DNA of 64,000 nt, from positions 9,401,561 through 9,465,560 of the forward strand of contig NC_088775.1 in assembly GCF_954871325.1 (NCBI RefSeq), given 5' to 3'. The notes under the pieces were generated by a model that searched no databases, was not told the origin of the DNA, and saw nothing but the letters and a program-made list of their open reading frames with translations. The position numbers and the translations under genes are program-made. Shown one piece after another: positions 1 to 10,122 of this stretch. The first letter of the stretch is position 1. Each line of letters begins with the position of its first letter. This DNA is from Gordionus sp. m RMFG-2023. Taxonomy: Eukaryota > Nematomorpha > Gordioida > Chordodea > Parachordodidae.

Positions 1-34
1 TTTACTTTAATTGCAATAGGGTTGTAGGTATGGA

Positions 35-240
35 TATGGGCTGTTTATTCTGGTCCTCCCTTTCTGAATCAACCCACAAACGTTTAAACAATAGCCCTCG
101 GACTATTGTGCGTACAAGTACGAACGGCTTGCCCACAAACATGTAAAGGGCTTCCATCTTTTTCCACTACATTTTATATAAATCCAATCAAATGGAAATG
201 AAAAACCTAGCGTAGCTCTGTTGTATCTACAACGTTGAGA
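35..240. repeat. Dispersed repeat, copy 1 (inverted relative to 7262-7430)
   Basis: Read on the minus strand this block shares ordered words with 7262-7430: GATACAACAGAG, then after an AT spacer GCCCTTTACA, then a G/C-richer tail containing a GTACTTGTACG-like stretch. The order and spacing match, so these are two copies of one repeat in opposite orientation, flanking the SH3-type gene. It could be a SINE or a MITE. I cannot see a clean tRNA head or terminal repeats, so the class is open. Confidence 0.5.
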
Positions 241-379
241 GGGCGAATTATCACTATCACGTAATATACGTATTATTTAATTATTCCGTATTTGATTTAA
301 TATTGTTAAAATAAAATATTTTTATGTAATAAAATGAAAACAAGTATTAAATTAGGTAAAAAGACAAAATAATATTTTT

Positions 380-500
380 AAAATTTAGACTTCGGTCTGA
401 ACCGGTCTTATATTGGAGGACCCGATAATCCGGTCCATGTGTATTGGTTCAATCCGGTTTGTGTGTATCGGCTAGCCGACCAAAGATCGGACTGTTCACT
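380..500. repeat. GGTC-rich repeat fragment related to 43844-44263
   Basis: A short, comparatively GC-rich block with repeated CGGTC/GGACC words that ends in TTCACTAAA. The same style of CGGTC/GGTCC words, and a TTCACTA end, occur at 43844-44263. This is probably a fragment of the same non-autonomous element family. The similarity was judged by eye only. Confidence 0.35.
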
Positions 501-864
501 AAAAAATTGCTATAAATATTTTAAATATTTATTCTATATTTTGTGGTAACTAAAATAGATGCATTTTATAAAATATTAATTTTCGATTTTTACGAAATTT
601 AGCATACAACTAAGGTTCGTGCTACCTATAATTTGGAACTTTTTTTAACCTCCTAACTTTTATACTTTCAGAGATATCAAGGGTAGAGCATTAAAAATTA
701 CCCTTTAACAAGTGCTGGATGCTATTTAATCAATGATTGGTTAAAATATTTTGGGGCATCTTTTCCCCAAAAGAACCTTAACATCCCTATACAATATGCT
801 ACTGCTTTAAAATAACTAATTACCATTCAAAAATATTGTTATATTCACTCCAATTTATTTATCC

Positions 865-1044
865 TGTTCCTTCCATCCTTGGTCCTTCTTCAATTCTTTC
901 TTGCTCGTTATAGTTCCCCATTTTATGTCTTTATCCTGTCTTATTTTAGTTTCACTACTCGTCTTGTCAGTTTCTTTTTGTATTCTCTCCCCCATGCTAT
1001 CGTTTTCAATTCTTTCCGCACTCGAATCTATTTGTCATTGAAAT
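865..1044 (-). other. Short charged open frame, unidentified
   Basis: On the minus strand about 58 codons stay open, rich in Lys, Glu, Asp and Ser (for example MGERIQKETDKTSSETKI). Base composition is less AT-biased than the surroundings. This could be an exon, a relic of a retroelement gag, or chance. No start, splice sites or family were recognised. Confidence 0.2.
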
Positions 1045-1199
1045 TATAGAATACTATTCTTTATTAACCTCTCCATGCGTATTTCATACACATGTTTAAA
1101 CATTACTTATATTTTATATGATTAGGGTCAACTAGTTCAGATGAACATATTTATGAGCTAAAAATGGCCATGTAAATGTTTGAAACGATTATATTATTT

Positions 1200-1990
1200 A
1201 TATTATTTTGCATCCTGTATGAATGACAATTTTACATTTTAAACGATTATAAATAATATTCTTTTCATGTATAAAGAAATAAAACATGATTTAATTCATA
1301 GTTTATATTGAAAAGCGCCTAATATTGCTTATAAAAATTAAATTCATATTTTTTTAAATTTAAAATAAAGGATATTCTTATGATGTATAATGAAATAAAA
1401 CATGATTTATTTCATAGAAGTTAAATTCAAAAATTTATGAATGGCAGTTATTTCAAATTGAAATATAATACCTAATATATTACTTATAAAAGCTAAATTA
1501 ATAAATTTTACGAATTTATAAAAGACATTTCAATTTTAATGTTAATAAACAATATTCTCATGTACAAAGAAATATAGCATAATTTATATTAAAATATATC
1601 TAATACTGCATGAAAAACTAAATTCAGAAATCTTAAGAATTTATAATAAATTTTACTCTCATGATAAATATAATAAAGATTATATTGAAACATATCTAAT
1701 ATTTATAAAGGCTAAATTCATAAATTTTAAGAATTTATGAAAGACAATTAATCAATTCTCATGATACACAAAGAAATTTTGTTTTTTGGGAATATAGTGA
1801 GTGACCATTTTTGAATAAACTTTTTAATAAGAAATATAACATGAAATTTATATTGAAATTTACCTAATATTATAAAGAGATTCATAAATTTTAAGAATTT
1901 AAAGTGAATTAATCAACTTAGTTATATTCTCATGATATACAAAATGAAATGTGGTTTTCGAGAATTTAATGGCCATTTTGGGAATCATTT
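1200..1990. repeat. Diverged AT-rich tandem repeat
   Basis: The stretch repeats a unit of roughly 110-170 bases about five or six times. Each unit carries recognisable words in the same order: ATTCTCATGAT, then an AAAGAAATATA-like stretch, CATGATTTAT, ACCTAATAT, and TAAATTCATAAATTTTAAG. Units differ by many substitutions and length changes, so the array is old. A block just before it (about 1120-1260) also resembles 46100-46210, which suggests that the seed unit belongs to a dispersed repeat. Confidence 0.55.
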
Positions 1991-2111
1991 TAATACGACA
2001 AAAAACCTAATTTATCAATAAAAAATGTGAACCGGGGGGACGATACCTTTTATATAATATAAAACTTACTTTGAAACAAAATGACGTATATTAAATATTT
2101 TATTTTCTAAG

Positions 2112-2382
2112 ATGTAGAAATATTTTTGATACTCCACGTCAAACCTTTACTCGACGATTTGTCCTATGATGGTAAACTTCAAAGGCAACATATACTATCA
2201 TGCATCCGCGCCCTGAAAGCGGAATACCCGGCCATCAATAATATGGGTGCTTGTCCTGAATTTATGACAGGAGAAAACAGCGATAAAACCGAAGAATCTC
2301 TCCCGCGTAACAAAAGTTCTAACAACCTCAATAATACGGATACCGGATTCTCCTCCAACTCTAACAGAGTTTTAAATATATT
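2112..2382 (+). CDS. Probable coding exon upstream of the SH3-type gene
   Basis: After a splice-acceptor-like site (TTTTCTAAG ending at 2111) an open frame runs through residues such as LLDDLSYDGKLQRQHILSCI and continues into a Ser/Asn-rich polar tail. Codon use is clearly less AT-biased than its flanks, so it looks coding. The family is not recognised; the first part looks helical. A possible donor is AGA|GTTTTA at 2382/2383, in phase 0. It fits an alternative acceptor of the next exon at CCAAG|TAC (exon start 3485) but not the better-looking acceptor at 3471. It may belong to the gene at 3472-6733, because both are on the plus strand and share Ser/Asn-rich character, but the junction is unresolved. 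No initiator ATG was found, so earlier exons probably lie upstream. Confidence 0.5.
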
Positions 2383-2661
2383 TTTTTTGTTTATTATACG
2401 TAATCTCCCCGATTTCTCAAATTATCGTTCAACCTAATCTAAAACGTCAAATTTCATAAAAAAATATAAATGGTGATGTACGAAAAAAAGCAGACTATCT
2501 AATCGCATTACAATTTACTATTTATTATGAAAATATGTTTATTTGCTTTTTGAAAATGTTTAAATTATTTTTTTTTTAGAGTTTTAGGGGTTGTTTATAA
2601 CCACTAATAATTAATTCTTTAATAGTCAGTCTAGATAATAATAAAAATTTTACAAAATCTA

Positions 2662-2951
2662 TTAGGCTGAATTTATAATAAACGCAATGTTCAAGCGTTG
2701 CGTTATTTAACGCTATCGAAATCACAGCTGATTCCTCATTGCGAAAATAGAGATATTTTGCATAATATTTAAGAAATATCACATACCTTTTTATTATCGA
2801 ATTTGCATATTTTTTTATCATCGTGAAACACATGTTTTTTAAATTTTAGCATAACTTTATCATCATAACGCTCCATATTAAAAATTATATCAATTTTTGG
2901 CTTGAAAAGCACCATTTTAACAGAATGCATTTACTATAAATTTGGCATTAA
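2662..2951. mobile_element. MITE, AGGCTGAATTTATA family, copy A
   Basis: The ends are imperfect inverted repeats. The left begins TTAGGCTGAATTTATAATAA and the right, reverse-complemented, begins TTAATGCCAAATTTATAGTA. Inside are AACGC/GCGTT words and CAGCTGATTC. Two more copies lie side by side at 54396-54807. TTA at both outer edges suggests a 3-bp TTA target duplication, as in the PIF/Harbinger superfamily. It has no coding capacity. Confidence 0.6.
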
Positions 2952-3471
2952 GTTTTTTGTTTGGATTATTAGCCTTTATCCTAATAAAAGAGAATTACTG
3001 TAGGAGGTTGATAGATTAGTAGGTAATCAGTAATCACTATAACTAATTACTTTAACAACACTAGTAATCACTATTAGAAAAATGACCATTATAAGAAAAT
3101 GACCACAATGAAGAAGTGCTTACGAGGTATTTAATATAAGGATATGGTCATTATAAGGAGTTACTCATCATAAGAAGATGCAAGTGGTTGTAGCTTTACT
3201 AGAGTAAGCGCATTATTATAAATTAATAGCATAAAACCAAATTATATTTGGGCAATAACAAAAAAAATGACTAATTTTTCAAAATTGATCCAAAAATTTT
3301 TTATTTAAGGTAAAAAAAATACAAAACCATTTTTTGTATTTAATACTCATGTTCTAATTATTTATACCGTAAAAAATGTTAATTTTATACTGGTTAAAAT
3401 TTATAAAAAAAAATAATCGAAATTTAAATAATTCCTAAAATTAAATATTGTAAAAAAAAGTCTGATTACAG

Positions 3472-4067
3472 TATAACGTCCAAGTACGACAAGAAAGCTA
3501 AAAGATTTTTTAGGAAAAAGAAAAACGAGGAAACAAAAGTTCAACAACTTACTAACGCGCAAGGGGAAAATGACCAATCTGTCGCGATAAAATCCATAAT
3601 GCAAGGATTAGAAAAGGATACTAATTCTCTCGTCTCTTCCAATAAAACAAGCACCAAACACTCCAAAAAGATGGATAAAATTCAGAATCGAAGCAATTTT
3701 GCCACCTTTTTCAATTTGACCTCCTTCACTTCCGCCTCCGCTTCTTCGACTAACAAAAAGAAAAGGTTTTTCTTTTCCTCTTCCTCAAAATCTTCTTCAA
3801 ATTTGGCAACCGCTCTTAATAGCTGTTCCAACGATAATTTGCTAAACCTCGAATACAAATCCGATGGCAAAAATTCCCGCAATCACGATAATTTTAAGAA
3901 CGAATTTTCGATCGGTGAATCATCTCTCAACTATAGCGAAGGAAATGACCTTAGTGATAATTGTAAAAAAGGCGTCATGGTTGAATGTGCCCTAAATAAG
4001 GATGGCCACGTCGGGACGTCCAATTTTAAAAGACATTACCTTAAAAAATCAATAGGCACTGATCTAG
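3472..4067 (+). CDS. Exon of the SH3-type gene (basic, Ser-rich part)
   Basis: The acceptor GATTACAG ends at 3471; an alternative in-frame acceptor CCAAG ends at 3484. The exon encodes SKYDKKAKRFFRKKK followed by a Ser/Thr/Lys-rich stretch. The donor CTAG|GTAACC leaves one base, which pairs with the two-base start of the next exon. Low sequence complexity but ordinary codon use supports a genuine, fast-evolving coding exon. Confidence 0.68.
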
Positions 4068-6733
4068 GTAACCTTGAAATCGAAATTCATTAACATAATA
4101 TTAGTTCAAAGATGTACCTATACTTTTAATCTACACCAGTGGTCGATACTCTGCTAGTATCGGTAATTGGGTGTCAGTATCGGCAAAATGGTGCTTTGAT
4201 ATTATTTTCTTTTTTAGAATAATCTTACGATAAGATAAGTTTACAATCTTAATCAGTTTATACAATAAATTATATCTATATTATTTTCTTTTCTCCCATC
4301 TTTAACGCTCCCTCGAGGAAAATCGTTTAATCCGAAGGCCCTGTCTTCTAAAATCGAGATTGACACGATTAACCAGGCCGGTTCTACTTTTAATGATAAA
4401 ATGTTCGGACCCGCATCCTCCGATCATTTTTATCGAAACCGTTCCGCCTCGATTCAAAATTTCATGGTCCCGCCTTCCGATGAAACCTCCTTCCAATCCA
4501 AGAAACGGGAAGAAGCAAGATACAATTGCGACAACTCCGATCAAAGTATTTTATCAACAGAAAGGAATCTCACTAACCGAGAGGCTACAACAGGCTTTAA
4601 TTCTATATTCAACGCCGATGAAGTAAATGATAAAGATGACACGAAAATGGGAGCCAATGAAGGCACAAAAGTGATGACCAACGAGGAATTGGACATGCCC
4701 CTAGAAAAAGAAGTTATCGCCAGCGAGAAAGTTCCGAAAATTGTCGAAACATTAAAAGATGGCCAACCCAATGCCATCATCTTGTCGGAACCCCTGAATT
4801 TCGACAATATTTTGGACCAGTATTTTAGTTCGATCATTGACGTTGGTTGCGATTACATACCCGAAGAGAGCGATACCGATTCGCGCAACACACATGAGAA
4901 TAACAAGAATATTGACTACAATAAAAATGTAGAAAATGGCAGCGCTAAACGTGAGCCGAACAGGATTTCGGATCGAGAAGAAAATATGTCTAGAAAAGGA
5001 GAGAATAATAGCAGCAATTCTCCTTCTAAGAGTTTTAAAAACAATCTATTTAGTATGCCATTGAACAAGGATATCGATAAAACAAAGTTTAGTTATGTTT
5101 ACGAAAATGAATCGGACGATACGCCTAACGATAAAACGGAAAAGCGTGATGATTCCAATGCGAAAGATGATAGAATATCTAACGAAAGTCAACTATATAT
5201 TAAAAACAACCCCTCTTTCATTTATATCATAATTTATAATATATTTTATAAAACACGATTATTGGAAGATAATTTTACAGAGTACATATTCGATCCCCTA
5301 AAATTAAACAAGAGGGCAGTTTTTATTGAAATATCCTATCTTTGATAAAATTTTTATGTTATCAAAAAATAATCACAGGCACCAACATCGAATTCGTTAC
5401 TTCTTCCTCTCAAATGAGCCTACGGCCTTCCCGCCTCTCCTCCTCTATGACGCATCTGCACAATCCAATTCCTTCCATACCAAGTCAACCACCCTCAATT
5501 CCCCAGTTTACGAAAACATCTAAAATTGCCCGCAATACGACTCACCATCATCACTCATTGAACCCTAATCAATCAAATCATGTTCACAATAACACTGGTA
5601 GTACCAATCGTTTCGCCTTTCGAATGAACCACAATAATCGTAGAGGTTTTTACGCTTCGGCTCACGCCGTTTACCAGCCTCCTTCGGATAACGCGAGAGA
5701 AGAGGGGCTAATTAGTACCGAAGGCGGCGATTGCGGGTGGGCTCAAAAGTCGAGGTTTAGCAAACAACATATACCTAGCTATCAACATAGTCAACGCCAC
5801 AACTTAAGTGAATATGAGGAAATCTCGAGAGAAGATTTTCAAAATCCCGTCGAATGGGTTCATACTAACGAGAAAGAGGAAACGTACAATGGCCAATGGA
5901 AAAAAATAAACAAAGAACGGTACAGAAATATGGATGCTTCAAATTCGATGCAAAGATCATCCTACGTCGGTTACGATAATAGAAAAAAAAATGAGATAGA
6001 TTCGGGTAGCATCGGACCGTGGATCGATCCACCCTACATGATTGGCTCATTAGCGAAGTCCTGGCAGAATTCTATATGTACCATTGGCGGGGCCAAGAAA
6101 GGGCATCAGTATCTGATTAACTCAACCGTTAGATCCACCAAATTTCGTCCAATGCCCGCAAATTTTCGAAGAGGACATGTACGGGAATGTCACGATTTTA
6201 ACGCCGACAGTTGTTGCGATGACAGCATTTTGCCGCATAAAGATAAGATACGGGCGCATCCCGCTCAATGCGTTGGGAGGCGATACGAAAATTATTACGA
6301 TGATAATGATATAAATCCCGATGAAATGATGATTGGGGATTTTGGCGAACATGCGCGAGAGGTTGAAGAGGAAAACGAGGATTTTTATGAAAACGATTAT
6401 AATGTGGAAAGTTCGGTTCCAGTCAAAGAAATAAAGGACAAATACAACGTTAATAAGGGATCGAAGGGTAACGGAAACTATGTGTACGAAGATAAATTGA
6501 GACCGGATCGGGGTGAACCTGTGTATATCACTAGCAAAAAATATGATAGGCTGGGGTGGTGGATGGGTGTGTCTCTTAAAACGGGGGAGAGGGGTCTAGT
6601 TCCAAAGACTCGCTTGGTACCCACGAGGCATTCATCTTGCTTCGATGGCAAATACGGTGCACACTTGGAAGCTATTGAGTTAAGGGATGGAAGGGAGATT
6701 TCAAAGAATTATTACTATATTTATTACCCGTAA
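3472..6733 (+). CDS. Long polar protein with a C-terminal SH3-like segment (three exons)
   Basis: Three exons join in frame: 3472-4067, 4318-5187 and 5379-6733. Introns are GT-AG (donors CTAG|GTAACC and GAAA|GTCAAC; acceptors CTCGAG|GA and TCACAG|GC), and the split codons give Gly and Ser. The product is about 940 residues, not counting upstream exons. It opens with a basic patch (KKAKRFFRKKKNEET), then long Ser-, Asn-, Asp- and Glu-rich stretches that look disordered. It ends with a segment (about 6500-6620) reading GEPVYITSKKYDRLGWWMGV then TGERGLVPKTRLVP. The tandem Trp, the Gly before the final Pro, and that Pro match the second half of an SH3 fold, but the first strands are weak. An adaptor or scaffold role is inferred from that alone. 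The family was not recognised. The stop coincides with a MITE target site (6731). Confidence 0.72.
4318..5187 (+). CDS. Exon of the SH3-type gene (acidic middle)
   Basis: This 870-base exon is preceded by a pyrimidine-rich tract ending CTCGAG. It encodes 289 codons rich in Asp, Glu, Asn and Ser with no recognised domain. One more hydrophobic stretch (NAIILSEPLNFDNILDQYFS, about 4770-4830) could be a short binding motif. The donor GAAA|GTCAAC leaves A, which joins GC of the next exon to give Ser. Reading past the donor quickly turns into AT-rich, Ile/Tyr-rich sequence typical of intron. Confidence 0.7.
5379..6733 (+). CDS. Last exon of the SH3-type gene
   Basis: Begins after AATCACAG (5378). 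It encodes 450 codons: Ser/His/Asn-rich at first, then an acidic stretch around 6290-6420 (EVEEENEDFYENDY), then the SH3-like segment and a short tail ending YYYIYYP. The frame stays open for 1.35 kb in a very AT-rich setting, which is strong evidence of coding. The TAA stop is also the 3-base target site of an adjoining MITE. The 3' untranslated region would therefore start inside that element. Confidence 0.75.
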
Positions 6734-6834
6734 CCCCTCGTTCACATTTAGCGCGAATTCGCGGCGAAAAATACAATAATATGGCATAATTTATATACTT
6801 CGCCGCGAATTCGCACACTGTGAATGCGGGGTAA
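6731..6834. mobile_element. PIF/Harbinger-type MITE at the stop codon
   Basis: A near-perfect palindrome. The left arm after TAA reads CCCCTCGTTCACATTTAGCG; the right arm, reverse-complemented, reads CCCCGCATTCACAGTGTGCG. Both continue into GAATTCGCGGCGAA around an AT spacer. Both ends are flanked by TAA, the 3-bp target duplication typical of PIF/Harbinger elements. The left TAA is the stop codon of the gene ending at 6733. The element has no coding capacity. Confidence 0.78.
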
Positions 6835-7261
6835 GTCCAGAACTTATATTTTTGTTTCTCCTTCTAGTAAATTTTGACGAACGTCAACATCCAAATAAAA
6901 ACTGGGGAAAAAAGTAAACAAATAATGCACGTTTTTTAAAAAAAAAAATTTTAATTTATTTTAAACAAATTTATAATAATTTTTTTTTCTATTTAATTTT
7001 AATTTATTTGATAGTTCTTTCATGTAAGATGAATTATGAAAGTTTATAATATCAATTTTTTCTTCAAATGTCATGATCATACCCCCCCCCCCCCCTCCCC
7101 CCAATATAATTTTATAATCATATGACAAATGGCTCCTTTTAAATTATGAACTTATTATACCTTATATTATTTATTTAAATAGATTTTATATTATAAAATT
7201 AGAGTTTACCCTGACAAATAAAACTTAAATTATGTTTGTTATTTAAAAATCATATTTTTAA

Positions 7262-7430
7262 TATTAAATCGCCATCTAACGCTGTGGATACAACAGAGTT
7301 CCGCCAGAATATTCCTCATTTTTATCAAACTGAATAAGAAATTAGGGAATATTTATATGAGGAGCCCTTTACACCTTATTGTCCAGGCCGCACTTACCTG
7401 TACGACTAACAGCCCTAAAATCGTTACTTA
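7262..7430. repeat. Dispersed repeat, copy 2
   Basis: Contains GATACAACAGAGTTCCGC, then GAGCCCTTTACACCTTATTG, then a CGCACTTACCTGTACG-like tail. These words occur in the same order on the opposite strand at 35-240. It is comparatively GC-rich for this region. Class unknown. Confidence 0.5.
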
Positions 7431-10014
7431 AACGTTAAGCTGGAGGCAAAAGATAAACCCAAAATAACACATCCCATATTCAAGAACTTCTAATTAATAT
7501 GGGAAAGTGTTTGGAGGGGGGGGGTCTTTGGATGATATTAAGTTTTAAAAAACTGAAAAATTAATAAGTAAGAGGAGTGTAATGAAAATTAACTAAGATT
7601 TCATTCAGTTTCATTGGTTGTTAAATTTGGAACAATATTTCGGCCTTAGAATATAGGATAGGAAATGTGCTAGTGAGTTGATAATTTTCAAGATCCTGGA
7701 TTACAAACAACAACTTATATTTAAACTAATTTAGACCTTTAATTTTTATTAAATCAATATTCCATTCCATATAACATTTTTTTTTAAAAAAACGATTTAC
7801 CTTTGCTTAATTTATTTTGATATTTTGTTATAAACAATTATAAAAATACCTTGGTAAATTATTTTTCTTTTAAAATTACGGGTAGATAATAAATTGGAAA
7901 AATATTCCAGTTGGCACTTTAAGTTGACCGATATTCTTTCCGTTATTCAAAATTTTAATTCGCCACATTTTTTTTAAGCGAAATTTGTAAAAAATAAATT
8001 ATTTTTTTCAGAGTTCGAAGATAACTTTTTAAAATTAAATTTTACCTATAAATGCTATTTTTATAAGGCTGTGTTTTAAATATTCAAAATATAATTCATA
8101 AACTTTCGAAACTTTAAAAAAAAGAAACTATTTTTGATAAAAAAAAACATGCTTTAAATATATTTTTAAAAAATTTTAAAAATTCCAAATTTTAACATTT
8201 ATACCATTAATAGATTAAAATTTAAAACTTCTGAAAATGATTTTATTTTTGTAAATTTTTAAACCAGGTTTAGGACACGTAAATAAAATCTTCTTTTTTA
8301 TTAGTATAAATATTTTGTAACTTTCATGCATAAAAAAGTTATCTTTCAAAATGAAATCACAAAATTATTTTAGTAAAATTTTTCTTCTTCAAAATTCTGT
8401 TTTTTTCATATCTGAAGTTAATCTTTATTGAAAGTTTTTACATTTAACAGATGGTTTTGAATTTTTAAAAAATAAGCTATAAAAAACTTATTTAATGAAC
8501 TTTTTTTTATTTTAAAATAAATTTAAATTGAGATTTTTGACTTTTAAATATAATTATCTTTCATTTCCGCCATCTTCTCCTTTCATGACAGATTGTAAAC
8601 CATTAACGATTTCTAAAAAATTAAGCTTCTAGCCCATTGCTAATTCTAATTATTTATTAACTGAAGCTTGTTAACCATTAAATATTGATACTTGTTCAAC
8701 ATATCTAAGGTAGTCATATTATAACATCCCACCTGAAAAATCTCTTAAACCTTACATCTTATCTCGTATTTTCTGCGATATTTTTGTCTCAAATAAAACC
8801 ACGCGTTTTCTCCACAATTTCTCCCAAATTTTTTACCGCCTCTACTAAATATTTTTTCTTAATATTTACTTTAACTTTTCTGAAAACCACACATTTTATT
8901 GCACTGTTTTTACCATATTTTTTCTTAAAACAAAACTTAGGGAACATCCTAAAATATTTTTCTAACCCTTTTTTTTAGAAAAATTTCAAAAAATATTTTT
9001 CCCAACTCAATATTTTCGATCATAAATTATTTATTTTATTAGCACATCCTTAATATCACACATATCATCATCATACTAAAAAAAGTTAATGTCGCTTTTT
9101 TACTTTAAATTCAGTTATCTCTAATGATCATATGATTTAATAACTTATTTTATTTCAAGTTACCCATTTTTTTTTTGCATTAGACTCCCAGTTACTTAGA
9201 ATGATCTATGATTTAATAACACTATAGTCTGATACAACTATAAAAACATAAATTTCTTTAAATAATATCTATTATGAATGCTGGCTTTCGTGAATCTTTG
9301 CCCATTATTTCTCCAAATTAATGCGACTTTCTCTATTATACATTTTTAGTTTAATGTAAAATTTGTCTGCTACCTATCTATTTTTCAAATAAAAGATGCA
9401 TACTTTTCATAATGACATTGCTCAAGACAAATATCTTATATATTCTCGTAAATATTTTGAAAAACCTTTTATTGCTATTTTTCTTCCCAATTAAAACAGC
9501 TATTAATCTCTCTATGGCCTTATAAACCTGTTTCTTTCTTACAAATATTTCAAAATACCATTCTTTTAAAAAACCTATTTAGTAGTCTTCTTCATTCTCC
9601 TCACAATCTTTACTTTTTTCCATATAAGCATTTATATTTTTCTTTTCAAAATAGCATAAAAATTTTCAAGATTCTTAAAATATTTTTTTGTTCATTTATA
9701 ACCTTAGTTCCAAGATCAGATCTTAATAAGTCCTTAATTAAAATATTAGTTATTTGACCAAATTCTGTGACAACCCTATTAAATAGGCAACGCGAACGAT
9801 CGCTCAAATCTATCCTACCAAACTTGAATGAAAACCATCAGATTTATTGATATAGTCCATTGAATAATATATAGTCTTGACTCCACTTAGATGTATTTTG
9901 CAGGAGGCTGAACTGATGACCATTAGTGGAGTTATAAATCTTAAAGTAACTTATGATTTTACCATGTAGTCATATGATCAAAAAAATCCTCATTCAGCCA
10001 TAAGCCATGACGTG

Positions 10015-10122
10015 TAGTGTTGTTAAACGATTCGGAGATTTCTTGTCCAAACCTTTTTGCACTCTATGAGCAAAATCTCTCGAAAATATTGGGATAAGTT
10101 GAAAAAACGTTTAATAACACTA
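10015..10122 (-). mobile_element. TA-flanked MITE (TAGTGTTGTTAAACG family)
   Basis: The left end is TAGTGTTGTTAAACGATTCG; the right end, reverse-complemented, is TAGTGTTATTAAACG. TA at both outer edges fits a Tc1/mariner-type TA target duplication. The interior, on the minus strand, carries the family core AGATTTTGCTCATAG followed by AAAGGTTTGGA. At 108 bp it is shorter than most other copies (154-221 bp). Confidence 0.72.

Noticed and set aside
3682-3882. Open frame on the minus strand
   Set aside because: Antisense shadow of the Ser/Lys-rich exon at 3472-4067; low-complexity Glu/Phe/Leu composition follows from the other strand.
5865-6352. Two minus-strand frames inside the last SH3-type exon
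   Set aside because: Shadows of the 1.35-kb plus exon; no family resemblance and no splice context.
7082-7100. Poly-C runs (also near 29096, 31817 and 43270) as functional signals
   Set aside because: Except for the run at 29096, which fits a polypurine tract of an LTR element on the minus strand, they are simple homopolymer tracts without context.
8784-8978. 64-codon plus frame, and similar frames at 11152, 12264, 17097, 23121, 24130, 57927, 58916 and 61476
   Set aside because: Phe/Leu/Ile/Lys-rich translations of AT background, with no splice sites, motifs or composition shift.
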